From positions 1 through 64,000 of the forward strand of contig NZ_JAAMRF010000002.1 of NCBI RefSeq assembly GCF_013522725.1: a stretch of 64,000 nt of DNA, in the 5' to 3' direction. Position 1 is the first letter of the stretch. Every line of letters begins with the position of its first letter. Below are positions 1 to 10,383 of the stretch, piece after piece. The notes beneath the pieces are model-generated. The model made no database searches. It was given only the letters and a program-made list of their open reading frames with translations, and had not been told where the DNA came from. This stretch comes from Stutzerimonas azotifigens (lineage in GTDB: Bacteria; Pseudomonadota; Gammaproteobacteria; Pseudomonadales; Pseudomonadaceae). The translations under genes and the position numbers were made by a program.

Positions 1-344
1 TCACCAGCGCCCTGACCAGCGAAGTGAAGGGCGACGGCCAGAAGGTCACCGGCCTGATCTACAAGGACCGCAACTCCAGCGAATTCCATTCGCTCGAGCT
101 CGAAGGCATCTTCGTGCAGATCGGCCTAGTACCCAACACCGACTGGCTCAAGGGCACCGTCGAGCTGTCGCCACGTGGCGAGATCGTGGTCGATGCCCGT
201 GGCCAGACCTCGCTGCCGGGCATCTTCGCGGCGGGCGACGTCACCACCGTGCCGTACAAGCAGATCGTGATCGCGGTGGGCGAGGGGGCCAAGGCCTCGC
301 TGGGTGCCTTCGATCACTTGATTCGCAGCTCGGTGCCGGCCTGA
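1..344 (+). CDS. ahpF: Alkyl hydroperoxide reductase subunit F, C-terminal part (5' end outside window)
   Basis: AhpF is the FAD- and NADH-dependent disulfide reductase that recharges the peroxiredoxin AhpC. Only about the last 113 residues are present; the reading frame is already open at the window edge. The conserved C-terminal FAD-binding block of the thioredoxin-reductase-like domain is visible (GLVPNTDWL, then [11 protein letters not shown], then IAVGEGAKA), and the protein ends IRSSVPA. The CxxC motif and N-terminal domains lie outside. AhpC is expected just upstream in most pseudomonads but cannot be checked here. A strong terminator follows the stop codon. Confidence 0.93.
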   Translation, partial: TSALTSEVKGDGQKVTGLIYKDRNSSEFHSLELEGIFVQIGLVPNTDWLKGTVELSPRGEIVVDARGQTSLPGIFAAGDVTTVPYKQIVIAVGEGAKASLGAFDHLIRSSVPA

Positions 345-365
345 CACGGCGCCGGGGCGGAAAAG

Positions 366-394
366 AAAGGGGCAGACCATGGTCTGCCCTTTTT
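366..394 (+). terminator. Rho-independent terminator of ahpF
   Basis: A perfect 9-bp stem, GGGCAGACC / GGTCTGCCC (370-378 with 381-389), has a 2-base loop and is followed directly by TTTTT. It starts about 25 bases after the ahpF stop. The convergent hydrolase gene ends at 425, so it separates the two transcripts. Confidence 0.9.
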
Positions 395-424
395 CGTTCC
401 CGCTCTGTCCAGTGCCGGATGAGG

Positions 425-1825
425 TTAGAGCGCACCGTCACAGGCTGGCAGGCCCGCCCGCGCGCTGCCCTCGTTGCGGGTGAAGCGGCAGCCATAGGTC
501 GGGTCGGCCACGGTCCGGGCGTCGAGCACCTCATCCCCGGCAGGCTTGGTGCCGGTCTGCTCCCAGGTCGTCATCGCCGAGAACGCCTCGACCTGTTCCT
601 GATAGCTGAAGTCGCAATGGCCGGGCGCGCGGATGGCACGCTGCACCAGGAGGCCTCCGTTGCCGTTGGTTTCGGCGCGCTTGCGATACAGCTGCATGTG
701 CTTGAACGGCACGTACAGGTCGCCGAGGGTATGGATACTCACCACCGGTACGTTGAACTCGCCACGGACCACCGGAATCCAGCGCAAGCCGTCCGGCCGC
801 AGGTTGTTGGCCATCGGCAGGCCCAGCACGCGCGGAATCGACTTGTTGAAGGCGCGCTCCTCGGCTGACAGTCGCTTGTCGTCGTCGAACTGGTAGATCA
901 CGCCGAGGTTGCCGGTCAGCGAATCGGCGAGGATGCCGTTGATGGTGCCGTCGCCACCGCCGGTACTCATGACCACGTCCTGATAGGCGGTCCTGAAGCC
1001 TTCTGCGAAGATCGGTCGCTCGCCGCCGCTCAGTTCCCGCACGATGCCCTCCAGCTTGCGGCCCTGCTCGTTGGGAACGGTCGGGTACTGCGTCCAGAGA
1101 TTGCCGATGATCTGCGGCAGCTTTTCCTGAAAGTCGCTGGCCGGGTAGCCGCTCGGGCCGAGCCCGGCCAGGTGCTGCGCAGCCCAGGTGAAGTTGAACA
1201 GGTATTCGAACTCATAGACATCGCCGGTCACGCCGCACATCGGCACCGAGCCGTGGTAGCGCACGCGGTTGTTGGCGGTGGCGAGGGTTTCGGCCTCCAC
1301 TGCTGCCGCGGCGACGTGGCCGCCCATCGAATGTCCGGTGACATAGCGCTTGCTGGGCTCCGGCTTACCTGTGATCGAGGAAAACGCCAGGGCGAGCGCA
1401 TTGGTGTCTTCCACCCCGGCACGCACATCGTAATAGTTGGCGCTGTAGCTCGAGGCGGCCCAGGCATAACCGTTCTGCAGCAGCCAGGGGCGCAGCGACG
1501 GGTTGGTCACCGTCAGTTCCGCTCCGGTACCACGGTAGCCGTGAGCGTACATCACCAGTTTCCCGTTCCAGTTCGGCGGCACCTCGATACGGTACGAGGC
1601 GCCCTGATGGACACCGTACCAGCGCTCGCTGGGCAGGCCCGGCAGGGCATCGAAGGGGGTGGACACCGGAACGTAGAGGCGACTGTCCTGTTCGCGCGTC
1701 TCGCTGTGGGCGTAACGCGGGACGGTCGGCTTGCCCTGTGCCTGGGCGAGGGCCGTGACGCCGCCCTGCAGCAGCAGGCCGGCCAGCGCCACGGCGCCGA
1801 ACTTTACGGAGGCGATCGTTTTCAT
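425..1825 (-). CDS. Secreted alpha/beta hydrolase of unknown substrate
   Basis: A 466-residue exported serine hydrolase. The first 28 or so residues form a signal peptide (KFG, then a hydrophobic stretch, then ALAQAQ). An oxyanion-loop motif HGYRG lies near residues 95-99. The nucleophile elbow is GHSMGG with Ser166, and plausible triad partners are Asp369 (HTLGDL) and His403 (APGHCDF). Several cysteines near 198, 404, 446 and 462 could form periplasmic disulfides. The start was chosen at the ATG that has AGGAGA at a good distance and begins the signal peptide; the frame stays open 53 codons upstream but lacks signal-peptide character. It is monocistronic. The overall layout recalls exported esterases, PHA-type depolymerases or amidases, but I cannot name a substrate. 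Confidence 0.8.
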   Translation of the reverse strand: MKTIASVKFGAVALAGLLLQGGVTALAQAQGKPTVPRYAHSETREQDSRLYVPVSTPFDALPGLPSERWYGVHQGASYRIEVPPNWNGKLVMYAHGYRGTGAELTVTNPSLRPWLLQNGYAWAASSYSANYYDVRAGVEDTNALALAFSSITGKPEPSKRYVTGHSMGGHVAAAAVEAETLATANNRVRYHGSVPMCGVTGDVYEFEYLFNFTWAAQHLAGLGPSGYPASDFQEKLPQIIGNLWTQYPTVPNEQGRKLEGIVRELSGGERPIFAEGFRTAYQDVVMSTGGGDGTINGILADSLTGNLGVIYQFDDDKRLSAEERAFNKSIPRVLGLPMANNLRPDGLRWIPVVRGEFNVPVVSIHTLGDLYVPFKHMQLYRKRAETNGNGGLLVQRAIRAPGHCDFSYQEQVEAFSAMTTWEQTGTKPAGDEVLDARTVADPTYGCRFTRNEGSARAGLPACDGAL

Positions 1826-2177
1826 CTGTAACGTTCTCCTGCACTTTTTGTTGTTGTGGTCAGTGCATTCCATGGCTTCTGCCATACGCCGGCGGTAGGC
1901 CGCCGGTGATACTTCTTCCAATGCTGGCGCAGACACCCTGTTTAACCGTGGCACAGCGCAGGGCGGCGTCAAGCGCGAAGGCAACGTCTGGCTGTTCCAT
2001 CAGTCGGGGCGATGACGCGAGTGCGGTCCGACTGTAATAAGGGCAGAGCGGAGTCGGGATGGATGAGTGGATCGTCGTCGGGCTGCGGTGGTCTATCACT
2101 TATCGCGGCCTAAACGCCTGAGCGATCCGCAGCGCCCGTTGCCCCTGGGCCGAGCCGTTTTTCCGGAGCTAACGACG
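1826..2177. other. Divergent intergenic region, no gene recognised
   Basis: About 350 bases separate the leftward exported hydrolase from the rightward DUF3182 gene. It should hold both promoters, but I see no convincing -35/-10 pair or palindrome. Upstream in-frame extensions of both neighbours run into it; they look non-coding and lack ribosome binding sites. Confidence 0.5.
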
Positions 2178-3302
2178 ATGACCCGCGTAGACACCGCTGG
2201 ATACTCTCGAGTGGTACAGACCTACCCCAACCGCAGCCGTGAGCCAGGCCACGAGCGTTATGTGCACCAGGCGCTGGCACAGCGTCTGGCCCATCTGCAG
2301 GGGATCGACTATGGCGGCGACTGCGATCCCGGCAGCGTGACCGCCGGGGCGGTCTATCTGGTGCCTTCAGGCACAGTGGTGGGGTGCGCCCATGCCGAAC
2401 AGCTCGGCCTGCGCGATGAGCAGGACCTGTTCGGTGGCGTGGTGCCCTGGGCCTTCGTGGCGACGAAGGCGATCACTCATCCCTTGATCTGCGCCGATGC
2501 GCAAGCTCCGGATGGCTGGTCGACGGCTTTTGCCGAGCAGGTTCGCGGCGCCACACTGGACGGGTTCAGCGTATTCAGCCGCGCCGACGCGCGACGTGCG
2601 GCCGAGCGGCTGCTGGCACGCGGTCCGCTGCGCAGCAAGCCGGTACGGGCCACCGGAGGGCGCGGACAACAGCTGATCGATTCGCTACAGGCACTGGAAC
2701 AGGCGCTGGCCGAGCTCGATGAGCACGAACTTGGCGAGTGCGGACTGGTACTGGAGGAGAACCTGCAAGAGGTGGTGACCTTCAGTGTCGGGCAGGTGCG
2801 GGTCGGGGGCCGGGTCGCTAGCTACTACGGCACCCAGCGGCTGACACCCGACAATGCCGGCGAAAGTGTCTATGGCGGCTCCGATCTGGTGGTGGTCGCA
2901 GGCCGCTTCGAGGCGCTGCTCGGCCTGGATCTCTCGCCTGAGGTGCGCCAGGCCGTCGAGCAGGCGCAGCAATACGATGCCGCGGCGTCTGCGTGCTACC
3001 CCGGTTTTTTCGCCTCGCGGCGCAACTACGACATTGCGTTGGGTATCGATGCGCACGGGCGACAGCGTTCGGGAGTGCTCGAGCAGTCGTGGCGCATCGG
3101 TGGCGCCAGCAGCGCCGAGATCGCAGCGTTGGAGGCCTTCGCGCGGCCCGGCGGCGCGACGGTGGTGCGCGTCCGTTCAGTGGAAGCCTTCGGAGAGGGC
3201 GCGCAAGTGCCGAGCGCCGCCCAGGTGTTGTACCAGGGGCATGACGAAGACGTCGGCTTCATCACGAAGTACGTTCTGGTGGAAGAGCATGGCAACCGAT
3301 AG
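2178..3302 (+). CDS. DUF3182 family protein, ATP-grasp-like
   Basis: A 374-residue soluble protein that I recognise as the DUF3182 family, whose function is unknown. What can be seen resembles an ATP-grasp ligase. A lysine and glycine-rich loop KPVRATGGRG lies near 154-163, an acidic strand VLEENLQEVV near 191-200 is followed by SVGQVRVGGRVASYYG, and a late motif RRNYDIALGID (281-291) precedes EQSWRIGGAS. The ATP-grasp reading is my inference from these motifs. The start is the ATG preceded by CCGGAG at 2163-2168; a longer frame from 2067 has no support. It overlaps the next gene by 14 bases, so the two are almost certainly translationally coupled. Confidence 0.75.
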   Translation: MTRVDTAGYSRVVQTYPNRSREPGHERYVHQALAQRLAHLQGIDYGGDCDPGSVTAGAVYLVPSGTVVGCAHAEQLGLRDEQDLFGGVVPWAFVATKAITHPLICADAQAPDGWSTAFAEQVRGATLDGFSVFSRADARRAAERLLARGPLRSKPVRATGGRGQQLIDSLQALEQALAELDEHELGECGLVLEENLQEVVTFSVGQVRVGGRVASYYGTQRLTPDNAGESVYGGSDLVVVAGRFEALLGLDLSPEVRQAVEQAQQYDAAASACYPGFFASRRNYDIALGIDAHGRQRSGVLEQSWRIGGASSAEIAALEAFARPGGATVVRVRSVEAFGEGAQVPSAAQVLYQGHDEDVGFITKYVLVEEHGNR

Positions 3303-4086
3303 CGAAATGATCCAAATCGATGTGGACGACCAAAGCATTGCCGGGACCTTTCTGTCCCTGCCGAACAAGCTGCCCGGCATGCTCTTCGTGCATGGCTGGG
3401 GCGGCAGCCAGGAGCGTGACCTGGCGCGTGCCAGGGGCATCGCCGGGTTGGGCTGCATCTGCCTGTCGTTCGATCTGCGCGGTCACGGGCAAACGCTCGA
3501 GCAGCAGCAGAGCGTAACGCGCGAGCAGAACCTGGCCGATGTGCTGGCCGCCTACGATCGCCTGGCCGAGCACCCGGCGATCGACCGCTCCTCTATCGCT
3601 GTGGTCGGAACCAGCTATGGCGGCTATCTGGCGGCCATTCTCACCGCCTTGCGCCCGGTCAAGTGGCTGGGCTTGCGGGTGCCGGCGCTCTACCGCGACG
3701 AAAACTGGCAGACGCCCAAGCGCAAGCTCGACAAGGCCGACCTCGACCGTTACCGGCGTTCGCGCGTGACGCCCGAGGAGAATCGAGCCCTGGCCGCATG
3801 TGCGGCGTTTCGGGGCGATGTGTTGATCGTCGAATCCGAACATGACGATATCGTTCCGCACGAGACGATCATGAGTTATCGCGCGGCGCTGCGTAATACC
3901 CATTCGCTGACGCACCGGATCATCAACGGTGCCGACCACGGTTTGAGCGGGGACGCCTGCCAGAAGGCTTATACGTCGATCCTGGTCAATTGGGCGACCG
4001 AGATGTTGATCGGTGCCCGCCTGGGCGGCGCTCAGACAGCCGCTGAAGACGTGCTCAGCACTCGCCGGCGGAACGAGTCGGCTTGA
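3289..4086 (+). CDS. Cytoplasmic alpha/beta hydrolase partnered with DUF3182
   Basis: A 265-residue alpha/beta hydrolase without signal peptide. It has an oxyanion motif HGWGG (35-39), a nucleophile elbow GTSYGG with Ser109, a likely acid at Asp186 (EHDDIVP) and His217 (GADHGL). The fold resembles dienelactone-hydrolase or acyl-peptidase-like enzymes. It begins inside the end of the DUF3182 gene (ATG at 3289 with GGAAG just upstream), so both proteins probably come from one message and act together. A second in-frame ATG lies 18 bases later. The gene ends 2 bases before the convergent membrane-protein gene. The substrate is unknown. Confidence 0.8.
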   Translation: MATDSEMIQIDVDDQSIAGTFLSLPNKLPGMLFVHGWGGSQERDLARARGIAGLGCICLSFDLRGHGQTLEQQQSVTREQNLADVLAAYDRLAEHPAIDRSSIAVVGTSYGGYLAAILTALRPVKWLGLRVPALYRDENWQTPKRKLDKADLDRYRRSRVTPEENRALAACAAFRGDVLIVESEHDDIVPHETIMSYRAALRNTHSLTHRIINGADHGLSGDACQKAYTSILVNWATEMLIGARLGGAQTAAEDVLSTRRRNESA

Positions 4087-4088
4087 CC

Positions 4089-5120
4089 TCAGAGTGGGGG
4101 CGCTGAAGGCGGATTAGGGCCAACGAAGCGGCTCCAGCGACGGTCGAAGATCTGCTGCTTGAGGACTTCGATGATGTCCACCAGCAGTTCTTCGAGAGCC
4201 ATGTCGGTATTCTCGTCCTGATACAACCAGGCGTCGAAGAACTGCTCCGACAGGCCGCGTGCCAGCGTCTGGAATTGCGTGCTCTGCATACCGCCGATGG
4301 CACCCTGCAGAAGCCGCGCGGCGATGTCGGTCAGCGCGCCGTCCAGCGTATCGGCGACTCTCCCGCCCAGCGGCAGGCGGCGCAGGTTGCGCATTTCGGT
4401 ATTGTCGGCCAGCGCCTGGTGGATCAGCGTGCTGACATAACCTTCGATCGAGCCACGATGGTCTCGGTAGCCCGCTTCGATCATGCCCTGCAGGCGCCGC
4501 GACAAATCGTCGAGCAAGCGTTCGCGCCGCGGCTTGACCACGTCCTGCAGCAATCGCTGGGCCAGATCGTCGCTGGTGCCTATCTCCTGCTGCAGGCGGG
4601 TGAAGAGCTTGACCATCACCCGATCCGACAGCTCCTCGAGCAGCAGCTGGTAGTAGCGATTGAAAAATCCGTAGAGCGCCCAGCGGCGCATGTCGATCAG
4701 GCCGAGCCGTTGCAGGCGTATCGCCAGGACAGCGATGCGCAAGGCCCGCAACCAGCGGAAACCGCTCAGCGGGATGCAGCCCAGTACGTCGTACCAGTGG
4801 GCGAACGGGTAGTAATACCAGCGTGCGTAGCGCCGCTCGCCGATCGCTACCGCCCAGCCGAGCAGGACGTCGAGGACGAAGATGGCGACGAATGCCAGGT
4901 CGATGACGATGAAGTGGGCATGGATCTGCGTGTCGTAGAAGCGGTGCGCGCTCGGAGCCAGTGTGGCGAGCGCGTCGTTGATCGGCGCCAGGACGAACAG
5001 GCTGTCGAACAGGATCAGCGCAAGATTGATGCAGACCAGCAGGACGATGAAGGCTTCCCAGGCCGCGTGGAGCCCCTCACGGTTGCGCATCTTGCGCTCG
5101 ATCGGCGTGGCCTCAGCCAT
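4089..5120 (-). CDS. Membrane protein with voltage-sensor-like domain and no pore
   Basis: A 343-residue protein. Four hydrophobic helices occupy roughly the first 150 residues and look like S1-S4 of a voltage-gated channel. S1 and S2 are plain hydrophobic, the third segment carries DVLGCIPL, and the fourth has regularly spaced arginines (RWLRALR, then AIRLQRLGL). No pore helix or selectivity filter follows. The remaining 190 residues are a charged, helical cytoplasmic region. ATG at 5120 was chosen because CGGAG lies 7 bases upstream; a GTG six bases earlier is possible. It overlaps the end of pduO by 8 bases and closes the five-gene operon. Some databases may label such proteins ion transporter; the function is unknown. 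Confidence 0.7.
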   Translation of the reverse strand: MAEATPIERKMRNREGLHAAWEAFIVLLVCINLALILFDSLFVLAPINDALATLAPSAHRFYDTQIHAHFIVIDLAFVAIFVLDVLLGWAVAIGERRYARWYYYPFAHWYDVLGCIPLSGFRWLRALRIAVLAIRLQRLGLIDMRRWALYGFFNRYYQLLLEELSDRVMVKLFTRLQQEIGTSDDLAQRLLQDVVKPRRERLLDDLSRRLQGMIEAGYRDHRGSIEGYVSTLIHQALADNTEMRNLRRLPLGGRVADTLDGALTDIAARLLQGAIGGMQSTQFQTLARGLSEQFFDAWLYQDENTDMALEELLVDIIEVLKQQIFDRRWSRFVGPNPPSAPPL

Positions 5121-5703
5121 CCGCACGCTCCGGCGCGGGGGCCGCTTTCCAGAGCACTTCGGCCACGCCCTGGCGGCGACCGATCAGCCGCGCGGTGACG
5201 AAGAACAGGTCCGAGAGACGATTGAGATAGGCGGGCAGTACGGCGCGTAGCGGTTCGCGAGCATTGAGCTGCTGGCAGCGGCGCTCGGCGGTCCGCGCAT
5301 GGCAGCGGCACAGGTGAGCGAGGGCGACAAGCCGCGAGCCGGCCGGCATGATGAAGTTCTCGAGCGGGCCGAGTTCCTCGTTCCAGCGGTCGATGGTGGC
5401 TTCAAGCCGGACGACTTCCTGCTCGTCGAGGGCCTGGTATTCGGGCATCGCCAGTTCGCCGCCGAGGTCGAACAAGCGGTGCTGGCAGGGCTCGAGCAGC
5501 TCGATCAGTTCGTCGAGGCCTGGCCAGCGGCCCCGGCCATCGGTGAGTTCGGCCAGCAGCAGGCCGAGCTGGCTGTTCAGCGTATCCACTTCCCCGATCG
5601 CCTCGATACGGGGGTGATCCTTGCCGACGCGACGGCCGTCGGCCAGGCCGGTTTCGCCCCGGTCGCCGGTACGGGTATAGATCTTCGACAGACGATTGCC
5701 CAT
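5113..5703 (-). CDS. pduO: Cob(I)alamin adenosyltransferase, PduO type
   Basis: A 196-residue enzyme that transfers the adenosyl group of ATP to cob(I)alamin or cobyrinate, making coenzyme B12. The N-terminal ATP-binding motif typical of PduO enzymes is clear (SKIYTRTGDRGETGL), followed by the RIEAIGEVDTLNSQLG helix and the late arginine-rich helix LCRCHARTAERRCQQL with LNRLSDLFFVTAR. The length fits the family. The ATG lies 1 base after the stop of the sensor kinase gene, and its 3' end overlaps the next gene, so it is an internal operon gene. No other cobalamin genes are nearby. Confidence 0.93.
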   Translation of the reverse strand: MGNRLSKIYTRTGDRGETGLADGRRVGKDHPRIEAIGEVDTLNSQLGLLLAELTDGRGRWPGLDELIELLEPCQHRLFDLGGELAMPEYQALDEQEVVRLEATIDRWNEELGPLENFIMPAGSRLVALAHLCRCHARTAERRCQQLNAREPLRAVLPAYLNRLSDLFFVTARLIGRRQGVAEVLWKAAPAPERADG

Positions 5704-5704
5704 G

Positions 5705-7729
5705 TCAGTGTCCTGGTGGCGTTTGCGCCGCGTCGCTGGCCGAGCCGAGCGGCAGACGCAGGGTGAAGGTGGTGCCTTGGCCCGTGCGGGACTGCACCTC
5801 CATCTGGCCCTTGTGATTGTTGGTGATGATGAAATACGAAACGGAAAGCCCCAGCCCGGTTCCCTGGCCGACTTCCTTGGTGGTGAAAAAGGGCTCGAAG
5901 ATCCGCTTGCGGATGTGCTCGGGCATGCCGTTGCCGTTGTCCTCGACCTGGATCTCGGCCCAGGGACCGATAAGGCGGGTCCGCAAGACGATCTGGCCAT
6001 GCTTGCCGGCTTTCTGGTGGATGGCCTGGGCGGCATTCTTCAGCAGGTTGAGCAGTACCTGCTCCAGTTCGTTGGCAATGCAGCGCACCCGGCCGACCTG
6101 TGGATCGAAGTCGCGGACGATGTCGATGGAGCGAAAATCGAAGCCCTCGGCCAGATCGAAATCGTTGCCGGCGATTTCCAGTGCCTGGTCGATCAGGGTC
6201 GGTATCGGGCAGTCGGCAAGCTCGCGGTTGCTCATCCGACTGAAACTGAGCATGTGGGTGACGATCTTGGCGGCCCGCGCGCCGGCCTGCTGGATGCCGT
6301 CGAGCAATTCAGGGACTTCCCGTCGTTCGAGGTAGAGGTTGACCGCATCGAGCCGCACGCCGGTTTCCTCGGCCGCCTCGCGGTTGCGTTCGAGCTCCGG
6401 GGACAGCCGCCTGCGGATGTTCTGGGCGTTGTGCAGGATAGCCCCGAGCGGGTTGTTGATTTCATGGGCCATGCCGGCCGCCAGACCGCCGACCGAGAGC
6501 ATCTTTTCCGACTGCACCATCATTTCTTCCATACCGATGCGCTCGGTGATGTCGTCGATGCGGATGACCACACCCCGCCCGGCGCTGCCGCTCAGTGGAT
6601 AAAAGGTGAGGGCGTAGTGGTGGGGCTCCTCGCCGCGCATCCAGGTGACGCGTTCGACCTTCTCGACCTGGTGCTGCTCGGCGGTACGGCGGATCTGCGC
6701 GAGAAACGGCTTGAGCGGCTCGAAGGCGAGGAACACCGGCAGGTTCAGCGCCTCGGCCAGCGGGGTGCCAGAAAGCACGCTGGCTTCCTTGTTCCACTGG
6801 GTAACGTAAAGCTGGTCGTCGAGGGCGATAAGCGCCGATGGCATCGAGTCGATGATGCTGTTGAGGTAGTTCTGAAATCCGGTGAGTTTGCGTTCGATCT
6901 TGCTGCGAACCTGGACCTCAAGCTCCAGCTTGCGGTTGGAGTCGCGGGTTTCTTCGGCTAGCCCTTGGGCGTGGTCGAAGGCGGCCTGGGCGTCGTCGCG
7001 AGCACGCTTGAGTTGCTGCTCGCGTGCTTCCATGCGCGAGAGCATGGTGTTGAAGGCATCGGCGAGGCGGCCGATTTCGTCGTGATTCTTCGGCGAGGCG
7101 CGTAGCGAGTAGTTTTCTTCGCGGGTCACCTGGCGCGACAGCCGCTCGAGTTCGCGTATCGGTCGGGTAATCAAGCCGCGGATCTGCCGTGCGACGAAGA
7201 ACCACAGCGCCACGCTGAGCAGCAGAATCACCAGGCTCGCGCTTAGCGTGCCGGTGTAGAACGCCCCCGGAAGCTCGCTACTGGCCACCATCAGCAGATG
7301 CCCTGGCGGGCCGTCGGCCTGGGGCAGTTCGGTCAGCAGGTTGACGCGGAACTCCCCCAGGCGCCAGCGCCCCAGTTCGTCCAGATGCCTGGGCAGGCGC
7401 AGCCGCTCGCCACGATGCAGCTGCGCCAGTGCGCTACCGTCGGGGCTGTAGATCATCGCCGCACGAAGCGGCTCATAGCTGTCCAGGCGCTGCAGCAGCT
7501 CGTTGGCCGACTCTGGCGAGGCGAGCGCCGTGCGGCTCAGCTCGGGCGTGGAAAACAGGGCGCCGAGGGTGTGCATGGCCTGTGGCGCGACGCTTTGCTG
7601 GGATATCCAGTAGGCGGCGCTGATGAACGCGAGGTTGGCCACCAGCAGCACGGCCATCAACAGGACGAGCAGAGCGACCAGCAGCTTGCGGCCAACCGGG
7701 AGATTTTCGAGACGCTGGCGCAGGGTCAT
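5705..7729 (-). CDS. Membrane sensor histidine kinase with HAMP and PAS domains
   Basis: A 674-residue histidine kinase. Membrane helices lie at about 15-37 and 162-180 and flank a periplasmic sensor of about 120 residues. A HAMP domain (181-235) and a coiled coil come next, then a PAS domain (about 290-395). The phospho-acceptor box GMAHEINNPLGAIL has His422. The ATPase domain shows an N box (ELEQVLLNLLKNAAQA), VEDNGNGM and GTGLGLSVSYFI. It is HAMP/PAS-linked and of the HisKA type. The gene sits 41 bases downstream of panE and just upstream of pduO. The response regulator that opens the operon is its likely partner. I recall the same gene neighbourhood in P. aeruginosa (PA4396-PA4398). The signal is unknown. 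Confidence 0.9.
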   Translation of the reverse strand: MTLRQRLENLPVGRKLLVALLVLLMAVLLVANLAFISAAYWISQQSVAPQAMHTLGALFSTPELSRTALASPESANELLQRLDSYEPLRAAMIYSPDGSALAQLHRGERLRLPRHLDELGRWRLGEFRVNLLTELPQADGPPGHLLMVASSELPGAFYTGTLSASLVILLLSVALWFFVARQIRGLITRPIRELERLSRQVTREENYSLRASPKNHDEIGRLADAFNTMLSRMEAREQQLKRARDDAQAAFDHAQGLAEETRDSNRKLELEVQVRSKIERKLTGFQNYLNSIIDSMPSALIALDDQLYVTQWNKEASVLSGTPLAEALNLPVFLAFEPLKPFLAQIRRTAEQHQVEKVERVTWMRGEEPHHYALTFYPLSGSAGRGVVIRIDDITERIGMEEMMVQSEKMLSVGGLAAGMAHEINNPLGAILHNAQNIRRRLSPELERNREAAEETGVRLDAVNLYLERREVPELLDGIQQAGARAAKIVTHMLSFSRMSNRELADCPIPTLIDQALEIAGNDFDLAEGFDFRSIDIVRDFDPQVGRVRCIANELEQVLLNLLKNAAQAIHQKAGKHGQIVLRTRLIGPWAEIQVEDNGNGMPEHIRKRIFEPFFTTKEVGQGTGLGLSVSYFIITNNHKGQMEVQSRTGQGTTFTLRLPLGSASDAAQTPPGH

Positions 7730-7770
7730 GGCATCGGATCGGCGGGACGTGCCTGCAGGTTAGCGGCGCT

Positions 7771-9656
<1,886 letters not shown>

Positions 9657-9730
9657 GGGCAGACTCGAATGGGAATGAAAGGTGACGCAAACGTTTGACC
9701 GGGCAGTCAGGCGTTGTCCTGGCGACCAGT

Positions 9731-9736
9731 TATAAT
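9731..9736 (+). promoter_or_regulatory. Likely -10 element of yajQ
   Basis: A perfect TATAAT lies 77 bases before the yajQ ATG, in the divergent region between the response regulator and yajQ. No good -35 element sits at standard spacing, so this is a candidate only. Confidence 0.45.
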
Positions 9737-9812
9737 GACCGCCCATTTGAAACGTCAAGCTGCGCGCGGACCGGTGTTCCAAAGCTGCGCGCCTTTTCTC
9801 TGGAGGAACCCC

Positions 9813-10292
9813 ATGCCCTCGTTCGACGTGGTGTCCGAATTGGACAAACATGAAGTAACCAACGCCGTCGATAACGCTGTCAAGGAACTCGATCGTCGTT
9901 ATGACCTGCGCGGCAAAGGCAGCTTCGAGTTCAAGGAACTCACCGTGCACATGACCGCGGACGCCGATTTCCAGCTGGAGCAGATGATCGAAATTCTCAA
10001 GCTGAGTCTGGCCAAGCGCAAGATCGACGTACAGTGCCTCGAATTCAAGGATGCCTATCCTTCCGGTAAGACCGTCAAGCAAGACGTATTGCTCCGTGAA
10101 GGCATCGACAAGGAAATGGCGAAGAAGATCGTCGCCCACGTCAAGGACACCAAGCTCAAGGTCCAGGCCGCAATCCAGGGTGAGCAGGTGCGCATCACTG
10201 GCAAGAAGCGCGACGATTTGCAGGAGGCCATCGCCTCGCTGCGTGCCAAGGATTTCGGCATGCCGTTGCAGTTCAACAACTTCCGCGATTGA
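9813..10292 (+). CDS. yajQ: YajQ family nucleotide-binding protein
   Basis: A 159-residue protein of the YajQ (UPF0234) family. It opens with the hallmark [11 protein letters not shown] and contains [13 protein letters not shown] and [16 protein letters not shown], ending [10 protein letters not shown]. Family members have two ferredoxin-like lobes, and some bind c-di-GMP or act with transcription factors; that role is established for certain homologues only. TGGAGG at 9801-9806 fixes the start; the frame is open about 100 bases upstream without support. Divergent from the response regulator and followed by the MscS gene. Confidence 0.95.
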   Translation: MPSFDVVSELDKHEVTNAVDNAVKELDRRYDLRGKGSFEFKELTVHMTADADFQLEQMIEILKLSLAKRKIDVQCLEFKDAYPSGKTVKQDVLLREGIDKEMAKKIVAHVKDTKLKVQAAIQGEQVRITGKKRDDLQEAIASLRAKDFGMPLQFNNFRD

Positions 10293-10295
10293 TTA

Positions 10296-10319
10296 GCGGG
10301 CGCCGCCAGCGCCCGTTCC
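10296..10319 (+). terminator. Possible weak terminator after yajQ
   Basis: A 7-bp GC stem CGGGCGC / GCGCCCG (10297-10303 with 10309-10315) lies just after the yajQ stop. The T-tract is poor (TTCCGCCTT), so it may only attenuate read-through into the MscS gene. Confidence 0.35.
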
Positions 10320-10383
10320 GCCTTATCGCCGCCGCCCGGCCTATGTCGTTGCGGCGGTTGCCTGACAGGAGCGTTTGCCTGCA

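Noticed and set aside
2854..3288. Upstream extension of the second alpha/beta hydrolase
   Set aside because: The extension is an out-of-frame shadow of the DUF3182 gene; family similarity begins at the ATG at 3289.
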